64,000 nt of DNA, taken from Allantophomopsis cytisporea. Lineage: Eukaryota > Ascomycota > Leotiomycetes > Phacidiales > Phacidiaceae. The position numbers and the translations under genes are program-made. The notes beneath the pieces were generated by a model. That model was not told the DNA's origin. It saw only the letters and a list, made by a program, of their open reading frames with translations, and did not search any database. The stretch is from NCBI GenBank assembly GCA_024752435.1, contig CP103021.1, positions 1-64,000 of the forward strand. Direction: 5' to 3'. Positions 10,760 through 22,627 of the stretch are shown here, in pieces. Numbering within the stretch: the first letter of the stretch is position 1; each line of letters begins with the position of its first letter.

Positions 10760-12672
10760 CTAAAGTTCATCTCGATAAGCGGGAGGTAGAAATCCCTCGA
10801 GAGCAGCCTTAATCTGTAGAGCTAGAGTCCGCGAGTACCAACGGTGTTGTTGCGTGTAGCCACCCATGACCCAGTAATTTTCGAGGTGCACATGGCGTTT
10901 CCACATACCGCGAATCTCGCCTTCTTGGTCCACACCCCAAGTAGCGTCCAAAGGCAACTTAGTCTTGAATATCTCAGCAGCCGTATCACGCGCGTCTTTG
11001 TCCGCAAATCCCGTGCACCATATAACGACATCAGCGCTGATACTTGTGCCATCAGAAAACCGCAGCCCTGTAGCAGTGTACGCCACAGGCTCGACGCCAG
11101 CCTTGATGCTAGCTTTACCCTCAGCCAGCAACGCCGTGCCGCCCACGTCGACATAATGCCCACCAGCGCGCTCAATGAGATTATGAGCTAATGATACGTC
11201 CAGATCTCGGCTGTCGAGGACAGGAAAGCCAGCCGCAGCAAGTCCTGAAAAGCGATTAGGCTCTTGTAATGAGAGATGCTTCAAGAGGTTTCTTGCGAAC
11301 TGGCTGTCAACTATTGTCGGCAGCGTTAAAAAGAGTCTGTCCGCCACCTCGACACCAGCATCATAGGCCCCCAGGCTGAACTTATTGCAGATGTACTCGA
11401 TGGGCACAATGTATGTCGGCGACCGCACGACCATGGTTGTCTGGAATTGGGCACTTTGGCAGTCTTCGAGTATGTCAAAAGCCGTATTAGCCGAGCCGAT
11501 GACGACGACGGTGGCGGCATCCAGGCTTCCCAGCTTCTTTCTCAATTCGTTAGCATTCTTGTACTGCGCTGAATGCATACTGATGCCTTTGTATAGCTGT
11601 TGATCTAGCATTGGCGGGAGATATGGCTTCTGGGACCCGATGCCTGTCGCCTGGACGAGATGCTTAGTAATAGCAGTGTATAATCCAACAGGTGTCTGGA
11701 ACTTGACACACCACCGCTGGTCTTTTCTCATTGCTGTTTGGACAATATTGGCCGAAGTGATGATGTTTAGATTGAATTCTGCCACGTATCGTCGCACGTG
11801 TTCGGCCAGTTCATCTCTGGTCAGGAGGTGGGGGCTTTGCAGCTTCTTCTCGTATCTGGCGTAGGGTAGCTCGCAGAATGATGTTGGAATATGGAACCGC
11901 ATGCAGTCGTAGCGTAGAGCCCAGTTGTCGCCGACGTGGGAATTTTGCTCGGCCATGATGCTGTCTACACCCAAAGCTTTCAGGCGAGCGGCCAGAGCTA
12001 CTGCGGCGTTTCCGCCTCCGACGATGAAGACATCGGTTTCGAAAGTCTCAGCGCTGTCAATCTGTCTGCCAGGAGATTGGAGCAGGGCTTCGTTCTCGGG
12101 ATGTAAGTCGAAATCCTCGAGCTTGGTGCTTAGGATCCAGATCTTCCATGTGAACGCATCTTTATCGTTTCCTTCCTCCTTGCTTTCGACTGGCAAGAGC
12201 AGCATCCTCCCACTACATGTGGCGGCTGGTGAGCCGGTCCTAAAGGCAAGCCCACAGTCGATAAAGTGCTATTGATAAGCATTCCGTCAATCAATTTCAT
12301 CTCTTTTCGGCTATGAGAAAAAGGATAGATAGGTAGGTATCTCACAAGAGGTGAAGCCACTACGAATTGTGCTTTGCCCGCGATCTGAACCATTCCGGTA
12401 AGTGCTCTAAGAGTCTTAATCTTTAACAAGCTCGCCGCAATCACACCTGGGGTAAAAAAGGTGCGCAAGTGGTAGGTCAGTGCCAGCTGGTCTTTCCAGT
12501 ACGCCTGCTCAGCAAAGAAGCATCTCTGCAGTGTTTCAGCATCGTTAGCCGCGAGAGCAGCATTGAATTTTTCTAGTACGGCAATCGCATGCTTGGTAGA
12601 CTCCTCCCCTCTCATAGAAACCGAGTCCACCATCTTTGGATCAATGATAGGCAATGGATGCTGCGACATCAT
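10760..12672 (-). CDS. Flavin-containing monooxygenase with N-terminal NTF2-like region
   Basis: FAD- and NADPH-dependent monooxygenase of the fungal FMO/YUCCA-like group. Exons are 12346-12672 and 10760-12268 with a 77-nt intron (12269-12345), giving 611 residues. Residues about 20-150 look like an NTF2/SnoaL-type alpha+beta domain, as in many fungal members. The FAD Rossmann motif V-G-G-G-N-A-A is near residue 193, the FMO signature reads Y-K-G-I-S-M-H-S-A-Q-Y-K near 335, the NADPH motif V-I-G-S-A-N-T-A is near 367, and W-C-T-G-F follows later. All key glycines are present, so the enzyme looks functional. Splicing rebuilds H-F-I-D-C-G-L-A-F before the FAD domain. The start is the first ATG pair (12672). 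The frame is open further 5' and a small extra exon starting near 12810 is possible. Substrate unknown. Confidence 0.85.
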
Positions 12673-14327
12673 CTTCCGCAGATCGCCTTTCAAAGGGTAT
12701 TCGGGATACTTGTTTAAGTCGTCATTTGACGAGAGCCTCCCTACACTTACTCATTCGCGAACGATCAGTAAACTGTCTTCGCTGTTGATCGTCTACGATA
12801 TTGGAGCTTACCGGGAGTCATATCCGATAGTGACTTCGAATGCGAAGTAATTATTTCTGTAATTGAAATTCCTGTGGGAACAGGTCAATGGAATTCAATG
12901 ATAACAACAGGCTAGAATGATGAAAAGGATATACGCGATGGGCTCTACAAAGTTATCTTGAGTATGCTTTTATCACTGGTAGTCGTTCTCGAGTGCCTAT
13001 GACCTTTCAGTACTATGTGTAGATTCTGGAATGGTCCATGTATTGTAGGTAAATACTTAGGTAGATACCAAATACCTAGCATTGCCGACTTTGAGCAGCT
13101 AGGAAGTTCAAACACTCCATAATAAAACGCGCAGGCGGGCTTTGGGACCACCTTTACGATACTACGTAGCACGGACTAGGGCTTTCCCGGAATCATGAAA
13201 GCTCATAGTAGCATCGTAGCATCGCAACTCCACGTGAAAAAGTGGAACGGATTTACAATGATCTACATGGCTAGTGGGAATGACGCGTGCAACGCCAATT
13301 CTGACGTCGCACTACATACATACTACATACATAATGATACATAAGTAGATGCACAAAAGAAGCGGTGTGCGCCAAGTAATTAGGTAACCCCGCGACGGAT
13401 AGATGTAGCCGCGGACCCGAAGTGCTTAAAATGTGTGTGGGTCTACTATTCACTTGAACTACTATTTCGCCTTTGGGTTTTGTCCTATTGACATTGGGAT
13501 CAGGGCATAACGGTCGCCCCATACGCCAGTATTTCTGGATACACAAGAGAGTCATCAAATGCGAAGTTCGTGATGCTGATTGGGACAAATGTAGCCTGCA
13601 TATACGGGAATGGGTACTACAGCATATACGACATAGCACTAAAACTGAGATTAGAGAAGCCGGGACGAACCAGAATACACAGACCTTTTAATTTCCATCA
13701 GTAACTCTTGATTGTACACAGTACAGATAGATCTCTTCTAGGTTGCTGGTCTTAGAGAGGGGAATTTTCTTCTCGAAGCTTGAAGCAGAGCTGATTTTAC
13801 GATTTTGGTGACCCTCCGGTAATGCGCCGTCGCCCACCTAATTCACATTGAGGATCTAGTTTTCTCTAGAAACTTGACTTGTAGCAATCCGGGCACACAT
13901 TAGCAGACGTTGATGTTAGACTCCATCACGTTAAGTGTTAATCCAAAAAACGTTGTTGATTACAGATGTTGATGTACAGTACCTGGCCAGCGAATTCGAG
14001 ACAGCACATACATCACAGGGTACGCCTATGAGTTAGAGTACCCTATGATATCTGAGGTCTTCATATACAATCTCGGAGATATCCATTAAAAAGGACATTT
14101 AAGTCTCATCCGATACGGACTACTCCCTTCTTATGAAGTCTTCTGATGTTCCTACTGCCCTCATAACCTCCTTAGCATTTGCTTCTTTAACGTTCATTCC
14201 ATCGGACAACCGGCTATGAGATATAGATTGACTCTTTCGACACTGCGCTTGACATTAGTCGGGTGCTTTTCATAGCTTCTACCCAAGCGGCTCTTCTAGA
14301 ACTTACCCACTGTTGTATCCAGGAGCC
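12673..14327. other. Gene-free intergenic region
   Basis: About 1.65 kb between the flavin monooxygenase start and the Nma111-like gene. A short TACATACA repeat lies near 13313-13335. Open frames at 13271-13691 overlap on both strands and show no family features. No RNA gene recognised. Confidence 0.5.
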
Positions 14328-17178
14328 TCAATCCGACCTAGACACGTCCCTCCATTTCGGTGAGTCTCTGACAAACTGCCTAGTTGGAAAGTCGTGAGTA
14401 TTCTTTTTTAAGCTCAAAGTAGTCGCAATGCCACTAAGATCCACAATTGTAATTGAAAAAGCTACGATCGGATTAACATAGAAACAATGTAGGTTGACAT
14501 GAACATGCCTTACCCGAACTTTCTGGAAGTGCTTTGTCAGACTCCAGCACCGCATTCAAATCATGAGTACGAGTTCCACCTAAATGAGTGATAAAGTACC
14601 CACCACCTAAACCATAATGACTCGCAGGTGATCCCGATTGAACACTGGCTATATACACTTCACTCGAGGGTTTCCCCAGATCTAATCGTAGTGCGTAATA
14701 TGGGGCTTGTAAGACTGCCCCGCAGAACAACACCATTCTCTTTGCCTCTAGATCATCTGCCAATGTTGTATGAATTCTCAACGTCATTTCAATGCCGTCT
14801 CTTACCAACTGTAGGGTAGCTTCCTCTTCATCAGCTATATCGAAATCAGACAAATCAGTGGTAACCACATTATTAAGAGTTAGAACGATATCCCCTTTCA
14901 AAAGCCCGCTTGAGCCTTCATCGTAACTAGATAGATGCTTCTCAACCATGAAAAGTTGGTGCTGAGAGAGACTAATCTCTTGAATTCTTTCAATCCAGTA
15001 TTCACTAACGCCCATATCACGAGCTTGGAGAATTGTAATGGGCTTGAACTCTGCCGCGAGAAGACGAAAGTCTTGTATCTTATCATTTTGTACCCTTTCG
15101 ATAATCGATGGAATGGAATTGGAATTCAAGCCATAGTGTGCCATCTGAACGTTAGGCCCATTCCATTCTTCATTGGCTAACCAGAATGCTCTGACCGTCC
15201 CATTCAGATCGATGAGCACGCCACTGTTGCATTTGTTGCCAAGGGTTGTATCAATGCGCAGGATCTGACAGTTTTTTACTCCGTTGAGTGAGATTCTCGC
15301 CTGTACGGTGGAATCAACCGTTGAAATTTCACTGATGCTCGTTTCTGTCCAAATGACCTTGTTGTCATTGTCACTATTGAAACCAACGAACATGACTGAA
15401 TCACCTTGCTCTAAAGTGGTGGAACTCCACTTGACGTCCTCAACTGGTGCATTCACAAGATGAGAGTCGTATCTGACGACCGCGAGAGGATACATAGGGT
15501 GAACGAATATGAGCTCTGCATCGACGATTATCGAATCTGCAATTGTAACAAAGGTGTCGCTCATCTTATGTGGAACAGTTCGACTGGAAACAATAACTAG
15601 CCCCCTTTCTGCGTCGATGACGACACCGCAGCTTTTTCTGGTGCGACCGATTTCGCCATCCAAACAAAAGTGGGGATTGCATGATACAGTAACAAAGCAT
15701 GTGTTTTTTACAAGATTAGGAGCGTTTCTTGGCATGACCGGAAACCGTGCTCGCTGGGCAGTAGGTTGTAGTCGTGGAATTGGCTTAGCAAGAACCACTC
15801 TTTCCCAACGATAAGTCGCATTGCTCCAAGTATGTAGTTCCATGTCCCTTGCCCAGTATCGGTCGACTTGCAAGATGCTCTTTTGGATGATACGTGGTAC
15901 GTCCGGGTCAACATATGTAAGGACAACTCTTTTCTGATCCGGAATTGTCTTCATAACCTCTATGAATGTATCAAGAAAGGGAGTCGGTACGGATCCAACC
16001 TTTTTTATAATAGATCCTCGAGAAATATTTCCGAGCGAGTTTGACCTGTCGCAAACGCAAACCCCTTTACAAGCGATCCCATAGCTGAATGCTTTTTGAT
16101 ATGAGATATCCTGGAAGCTGGAGCCACTGATTGACACGAAGCGATGTGGCGTGATGTTTTGCAGGTCTTCCACTGACACTTCAACTTCAACATCTTGACC
16201 GTGTCGTTGAAGAAGTAGTCGAATAGATCTCCCAATATTAGAGTCAAGGACATCATCCAGGCGCATGAAATCCGTAACCAATTCTCCACCGATCTTAATC
16301 AGAATATCATCTATCATGATGTTCGTGTCTGATGGTCCTTCTGGTAAGATGCGGCACGCAACTAGCATCCCTATCGCGTTTGGCGACGACTTTCGAACCA
16401 GTTCCTCCCATTCGTATGACAGGCTAAGATGTCGGCATCTATCAAACGATAAGATATTCCACTGGCATTGGATCGTGCCGCGAGTAATCGTTTTGTCTTT
16501 CTGCAGGCACTTGAGAGCACGTAAAGCCCGATCAAGGGGAAGCAAAAAGGCGGCATCCCCTCTCAGACTATAACCAGCTGTCAAAGCGACTACGTGTCCT
16601 TCAATATCAATAACTGGGCTACCGGAGCATCCGCCAGTATTACCAGTTGCTGCTTGGATATAGTTGGTGTTGAAGTCGTTGTAGGTAGTCTTGCCATAAT
16701 CCGGTGCGTTCAAGTCCAGCCTACTGATGACACCAGAGTGGATACTAAGCTTTCCACCTGCATCATTTCCAAGAATTCGAATATCAAGGCCGATCTTGGC
16801 AAGATCCGGACGAAGTCGTACAGCATGGAGACTAGAATACACCACATCCTCTGGATCATACTTCAAAATGCCAAAATCATGGACTGGGTCGTAGTAGATC
16901 GGATGCACAGCAATTTCCTCATGGTTCAGAAGTAGGCATCGTCCCCAAAACGGACCTGGTCCTACAACATGTCTGTTTGTCAAAATAAACCTACATTTTG
17001 AAAATATTAGCATATACCTTCGAAATAATAGGTAGGAAGAATACCCTCTCTTCTCGTCAACTATGAATCCTGTAGCATCCGCAGACCATGCGAGTTGAGT
17101 GTCAAATGGTCGTGTATGAGAAAATTTGATGCAGACAACACTTGGTGCGATGCTTTCAGTGATACTGTTCCAGTTCAT
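14328..17178 (-). CDS. Nma111/HtrA-like serine protease with PDZ domains (divergent)
   Basis: Homologue of the fungal pro-apoptotic nuclear protease Nma111: two tandem trypsin-like halves with PDZ domains. Exons are 17045-17178, 14514-16990 and 14328-14461. Introns are 16991-17044 (54 nt) and 14462-14513 (52 nt), giving 914 residues. Intron 1 is in frame and, unspliced, would insert 18 residues between D-E-K-R-G and F-I-L-T-N-R-H. Intron 2 restores the C-terminus with T-L-S-L-K-K and D-F-P-T, as in the family. The catalytic triad of the first half looks complete: His52 (TNRHVVGPG), Asp83 (HDFGILKYD) and Ser167 (GGCSGSP). Yeast Nma111 is about 1000 residues with an N-terminal nuclear-localisation region. 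That extension is missing here because the ATG at 17178 opens directly in the protease domain. Probably a divergent paralogue. Confidence 0.88.
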
Positions 17179-18937
17179 CTTGCTTCTCACGGCCACTTGA
17201 TCGGATCTATACGTGCTTTTGATGTTTTGACAAACGACTTGGACTAGTTGTTAGGAAAGGAATAAGAACAAGAACGTGATATTTCTCTCAGATATTAGAG
17301 GACTCCGGGTGTAAAATGAGGATGCGAGGAGCCTCTGTTGTGTAGAGTTTGGGCTGAAATCAAGATATTGTGGGGTAATATAAGGCTGGCCATCAAATAA
17401 TGTAACGCATCCTTTTACCAATTCCCCTCACTCTGCAGAAAGACCTCTGGTCAAAGTCGAATTTGCATGGCCACGTCATGCCTGCTTAGAAATACAATTG
17501 GTAAGGCTAAACTATACGCTGTCACTGTTCTTACCAGGATTTAAAAATCTGCAGCGAGGGAGCTCGCCGAGATAAATGCACATAAAGAAAAAAAAGCAAT
17601 AATAACCTGGAAGAAGTCCCCTATATAGATAAAGTGTATTGCAGGTTAAAATCTGCAGCAATTTCGAGACTTATATATGGCTGCGCATCGCCCGCGTTGC
17701 AGCTGTGGCTGATGTGCTGGCGAACCTCCCACGGTGTTGCTCGGCGACACTATTACATATTCCCATGCAGGATTTGCTTGGAAGTTTTTATGTCCAACAC
17801 CTGGTCGTACGCTTTATTGTATTACACAGCTAGTCGCAAGAATACCACATGTTGATATAACTTAACAATTTTATGTAGATAAGCCGTTGAGATTTTACTA
17901 CAGAGGTCGGTGGGTTTGTTTGACCTGTTCAGCATGCAGCGTTGATCTGGACCGGTTTTCATCTTCGGGGGTATGTCTAGATACTTACAGCTGACGCGGA
18001 TGAACCATTTCAGGAATATATAAGTCCGGAGATAGGGCGCAGAAGAGGCCAAAGCTATAAATAAGCAAATTCTGGATTATTCACCACGTGTATGCAAGCA
18101 TAAGGCCAACTCCAGCGACAGGATGACTCGAGATATGGCTGGCAGCTGACCAGGTATAATAACCGAGTGCATGCCCAAGTCATACTACGTACTGTGTGCT
18201 CCCCCCGCACTAAAGTGTTTGTATGGAGTTAGTACTAACCGTATGAGGTTTGGTAGTCCTTTCACTCTTACTACTGGCTATAACCTTGTATATCCATTCT
18301 ACGTAGTATAGCAATCAACTATACATACTGAATCAATTCTGTCCAGGCAGAGTAACATGCGATTCTAGGCCGATTGAAGGGATAGATGAGTAAAGTGAAT
18401 ATATAGTACTTAACTAAGTGTTCCATTGCGTGATTTGTTTTTATTCAACTCGTAGTATAACTCCCGGGACGCACTCCAAATATGTAGCGTTCTTGCCAAT
18501 CTCACGGGTTTCCTGAGTATTAACGGTGCGCTTGTAGGCAAGTGTTTTTGGCAGCCGCAAAAACGGAGCTAAAAGTGAGGTCAAAATGTAATGCACGTCC
18601 ATTTCGTGTGCGGGTTTCGCGTTGGCCAACGAGTAATCATAATAACCTGAAAACATAACCTTAGTTGTCACGATCTATGAAGTTTACGAGAGGAACGATT
18701 GAGTAAAGAAGACCATGGATGAATTTAACGAGTGTGTTCTTCCTCCCAGTCGTAGGATAGTTGTGATAGTTCCAAAGTAAACATCATTCCAATCTGAAAT
18801 TTCCAAAACCAACCTGCATATCCAACCATATGGTGTCTGCTAGACAAACCCTGCATTCTATACCACGTGCTAAGTCTCTATAGAATATCCTCTCATATGT
18901 GATATTCTTTGAGAGGTGAGACTAAGGTTGATAGAAT
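17179..18937. other. Gene-free intergenic region
   Basis: About 1.76 kb, including the upstream region of the Nma111-like gene. Short frames at 17634-18052 and 18441-18671 have no recognisable features. No repeat or RNA gene seen. Confidence 0.5.
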
Positions 18938-19297
18938 TCAAGTGATGGTGATAGTGCCAACGGCTGCTCCGGAAGTGCAAGTGATAGCGGTCCACAGAAA
19001 CCAATCACTATGGTAGCTCTGCCAGTCGGCGGAAACCTCCTCCAGGCAAGATTTAACGGTGGATTCGTCGTCACCGGAGCCGGAAAGTTGAACGCACATG
19101 TAACCCTGGCCTGTAGCTTGGTAGCAGCCGCCGCCCGCATTAACAAGGTCATCAACCTCGGCAGCAGGCGAGTGTGAGTCTATTCATCTGCCAGCATCAC
19201 CGTTGTGAGTGCAGCTACTGCAATCAGCACGAGCGACAGGCATGAGAATACCTAAGACGAGCGCAGATGCAAAGGCGGCATAGTCTGAAAATCTCAT
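18938..19297 (-). CDS. Small secreted cysteine-rich protein (effector-like)
   Basis: A two-exon model not visible as one open frame: exon 1 is 19231-19297 and exon 2 is 18938-19179, with a 51-nt intron (19180-19230, donor GTGCTG). The product is 102 residues. The N-terminus (MRFSDYAAFASALVLGILM) is a good signal peptide, with cleavage likely after P-V-A-H-S. The mature part has four cysteines, in G-G-C-Y, Y-M-C-V, K-S-C-L and I-T-C-T, enough for two disulfides. The C-terminus is small and beta-prone (GAAVGTITIT). No family recognised. The donor is not the consensus GTRAGT, which is the weak point of the model. If real, the protein is extracellular and of the kind fungi secrete during host or microbe interaction. 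Confidence 0.6.
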
Positions 19298-20495
19298 GGT
19301 CGTCGTCTAGAAGTTTGGCTTAGTTAACCTGATGTAGCTATCAGCTGTAGGATGAATCGAAGATCTCACCTACCGAAATTTTAGAAATATGTTGAAATGT
19401 TGCGTCGTAGTAGTCTAAAAAATGCTGTGAGAATGGTTAAAGAAAAACGAAAGATTCGAGGAGATCGAGGCTGTTTAAAAAGCTTTACCTTAAGAGCTAA
19501 AGCACATATTCACGTGGCCCCTACCCTGATACAATCCATTTTGGGGGTCGTACAAGGAATAATGTTACATTGCGCCCTATCGTAGTCAATGCTTAGTGTA
19601 GGAGACTCCAAAACTCTTGATTCTCATAGTTCATAGCACGTAAATAGGTAGCCTAAACACACATATCGTTCTATAAAAGATCAATATCTCAAGTGTTAGC
19701 GCTGCAATTGCACATTGAATGGTTATGATCTCCATTTGTTTAACTTCTTCTGTCGATCAAGAGAGGCTGTAGACAAATCTTATATAAGCTTACTAGATGA
19801 ATGAATCATGAAAATCCTTGGAATCTTTTCGTTCGTCCTCGTCTGTCGAGTTTGCCTGCTATATGAAAAATAGGTGGAGTATCCCAGACTCCGACGAGAC
19901 CTTGTCCATGCATGCGTTTAAAGATCAAAGGATTTTTTCCTGGAGTTCTATGACGTGACCTTTGTGTATGCAATACGGTGAACAAGAAAGGTATCGTATT
20001 GTCAATATGTGAGGTTGGAGAGAAGCTCAATAAATCGACAGTCTACATACAACCTGACCTCACCCCGAGGCCATAGTACGCCGTACAACATCCTTGCCTC
20101 ATAACGTTCCTGCATGTAACCCTGTTGCAGCCTTCCGCATAAATTTTGCGATCACAGTAAGTAAAAAGGCTGTAACATATTGTGCTTCTATTAAACAGCA
20201 TTCCTGTGACTGATAAGCTTACCGGAGGGTTCATCTGCTTCATATGTACATATTTATGTAGTATTATGAGGCTGGAGATATATAGCCAGCAGAATGTAAA
20301 TCCATACTCTCGGTACCCGGAATGAATCCCCCCTGCTATCTGCTTTCGCAGCCCCCACATATATACCTACGAATGAGCTATACAGCTGGCCATTGCATAG
20401 TCACATTGTTTTGTAAATTAGCCTTTTGGAATCATTATGATCTTCACATCAGACCTTAGTCTCATAGCTGCATAGCCTGAATACCACTTGAACTG
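19298..20495. other. Gene-free region with one ambiguous Cys-rich frame
   Basis: Upstream region of the secreted protein. On the minus strand, 20043-20190 encodes a six-cysteine stretch with the pattern C-C-C-CC-C, but I could not join it to a start with a signal peptide. Otherwise nothing recognised. Confidence 0.45.
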
Positions 20496-21560
20496 ATTTT
20501 AAACGTTTCAAGGACGCTGTAGTCTATCTGTCTGCTTCATGCAAACAGGGATAGCATGAAAAATTGGCGTCCAGAGTCCTAGCAGTAAATCCCTTCTCCT
20601 CTAGCTTTTTCATGAGGTTTTGCTATGCCACCATATGGGGTCATGGAAAGCTAGATCAGTGAAGCCGAGTTGCCTCAAAGATTTGCAAACTGAAACACAG
20701 GTGAGTGGGAGATAACATCTTATCCTGGCTTGAAGTCAGTACCAACAATAACACGAACACGAAATTGTCTAGTGCTGCGAGCTGATTTGACAGTGAGGGA
20801 TTTGTAAAAGTTCTTGGCGAGTGTATCTGGGCGATTGCCACAGAGCTAGTAGCAGATCGCAGGATGCGAATATGTAATGTGGGTTAACTGGGATATCATG
20901 TCCGCCAACACGAAGCCCAGGCAGCAGCTGAGGTAATTTCTTGAGCACTGATGCCTCCTGCTCTACAAGCATTGCTGATTTCATCAATGTAAGCAATGTT
21001 GATCACACTCAAGCAGTTCCCACAGAGCTTGATCGTCTTTGCAACTCTGGGACTCAAAACTGCAACGACATTGTTGCAGAAACGGGAGTAAATATTTTGG
21101 ATTGATCGCATTGACTCTTCTGTGAGGCCAGAAATGATCTCCGAAGTCGTGGATGGGGCTGGAGAGATACGACTAGAATCAACACGTTCTAGAGACATGC
21201 CACAGTTGACTCTATTAGGGTAAGGTGAGAGAAGAGCTTTTTTCATATCGATAGATACACTGGTCTCGATGACAATAATTGAAGCAGGTTGCACACGGGT
21301 GATAACGGTGTCCATGACACTGGGCACGTATGAAGTGTCGATAGACATTTCAATGCAAAGAGGTGTTGGAACAGAAATAAGCAAATGTGTTGCCTGAGAA
21401 AGAAGAGCCTTTTCGGCTGTGACTTGAATGTTTGGCACTGCTTCAAAGTCTTGGCTAAGATTGAAGACTCTTTCTTCTGAGATATCCAAACCAATTGTCC
21501 GGTAGGTGCGTCCGAACTTTCTATATTCAATACTGTGAGACTAAACATAGGTCGCGGGAT
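20495..21560 (-). pseudogene. UDP-glucose/GDP-mannose dehydrogenase family pseudogene
   Basis: Decayed NAD-dependent nucleotide-sugar 6-dehydrogenase (UDPG_MGDH family). The best-preserved frame, 20896-21540, encodes T-H-L-L-I-S-V-P-T-P, I-D-T-S-Y-V, C-G-M-S-L-E-R-V-D and I-S-G-L-T. A stop at 21541-21543 follows Tyr-Val of the expected G-Y-V-G motif. Near 20930 about 11-12 codons are lost and the frame shifts. The next frame gives L-R-V-G-G-H-D-I-P-V-N-P-H-Y, where the catalytic cysteine (normally GGHCIPVNP) is Asp. Further frames give V-G-T-D-F-K-P-G, then TAA (20720-20722), then V-I-S-H-S-P, L-R-Q-L-G-F-T-D-L-A-F and finally V-C-M-K-Q-T-D-Y-S-V-L. At least three frame changes and two stops make a functional product impossible. 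Confidence 0.85.
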
Positions 21561-21994
21561 AACTATCAAAGGCCGTCATGCAAAACAGAGATGATCACTT
21601 AAGAGAGAGATCAATCTAAAATACCGCAAGATTCCTACCGAGATGTAGAGAGCATATCACCTTGTCTACAATTAGTATCATTCTCTTGAAATTTTGTACT
21701 AGAAACGAGTGTCAAGATCATGCAGTTGAATAGAGTAAATATTGACGAATGAAATCATAGTCGAGGTGCGGTCATATGATCGAATATCCCTGACAATGGT
21801 GCTATGCTTACGTAAGCTCAATACGCCCATATTCGACAAGAAAAGGAGATACGCTCTACATTTTGTGAACGCCATAATAAGTACCTTGATCAGCATCTTG
21901 CATTTACGCTCCCTTCGTCTGCCGAAGAAGACTCTGGCGGACAAACAAAGAACGAAACACGCAAAGGAATAAACAGTTAAATACAGTCTCTACA
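21561..21994. other. Spacer between two pseudogenes
   Basis: Short intergenic stretch. The overlapping frames at 21699-21972 on both strands look spurious. No motif seen. Confidence 0.45.
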
Positions 21995-22627
21995 ATGGAT
22001 GGTACTCAAAACATAGGCTAGCTACCCCTACATTTCCAGCTACAGCACTTCTGCAAAGCGCTCTCCACCAAGCCTGCGCTCCTCATGATCCTCAGGGTCG
22101 CGTCACAACTCAAACTAACGCATTGGTACCTCGCTGCTGGCTCAATTACGTAGACCGTGTAGAACTACGTATCAGGTCTAGACCCCGAGCCAGGCATCTC
22201 GGACTACGACCTTGTGTACTACGATGTGTGAAACCTATTATGGGGGGCAGAAGACGAGATCATCCAGTACAGCAGAAAGCTCTTCGTTGGTATAGCAGCA
22301 GAGGTGGAGGTACGCAATTAGGCGAGTGTTCATCTCTGGTACGGGGAAAAGCATGGGGTAGATTGCATCCCCAATAAGACCCTAGAGGATTGGATTAACT
22401 CTTTCATTTCAAATACCGCTATGATCGGTGTTCGAGTCAGGGAGGACACAAAGGGGCAGCAGCAGGAGGAGGAGTGGGATTTCTACGCACTATGGGGGTT
22501 GTCGGATATGTTCAACCTAGTTGTAAGACCAAACACTGTTCTTGGAAATAGGGAAACGTAAAAGAAGGCAGACAGACGGAAGGCGATTTGGGATGGATTA
22601 ACGATCAAGCCGTGGCCCAGGGACTAG
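21995..22627 (+). pseudogene. DUF925 (NTP_transf_6) nucleotidyltransferase-like pseudogene with six in-frame stops
   Basis: One continuous frame of 211 codons from ATG 21995 to TAG 22625-22627 resembles the NTP_transf_6/DUF925 family. Family-like segments include L-T-H-W-Y-L-A-A-G-S-I-T, Y-V-S-G-L-D-P-E-P-G, S-D-Y-D-L-V-Y-Y-D, V-H-L-W-Y-G and L-V-V-R-P-N-T-V-L-G-N. The frame is interrupted by TAG 22019, TAG 22151, TAG 22160, TGA 22229, TAG 22319 and TAA 22559, with no indel. The stop at 22151 replaces an expected Gln (CAG to TAG) and that at 22160 an expected Trp (TGG to TAG). These are C-to-T changes on opposite strands in CpA context, as RIP produces. Inactive as it stands. Confidence 0.88.

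Noticed and set aside
12870..13700. Short frames on both strands
   Set aside because: No family resemblance on either strand and no splice-joined continuity.
18441..18671. 76-codon minus-strand frame
   Set aside because: No motif, signal peptide or splice continuation.
18922..19155. Minus-strand frame of 77 codons
   Set aside because: It overlaps the spliced secreted-protein model in another frame and lacks a signal peptide; treated as a shadow.
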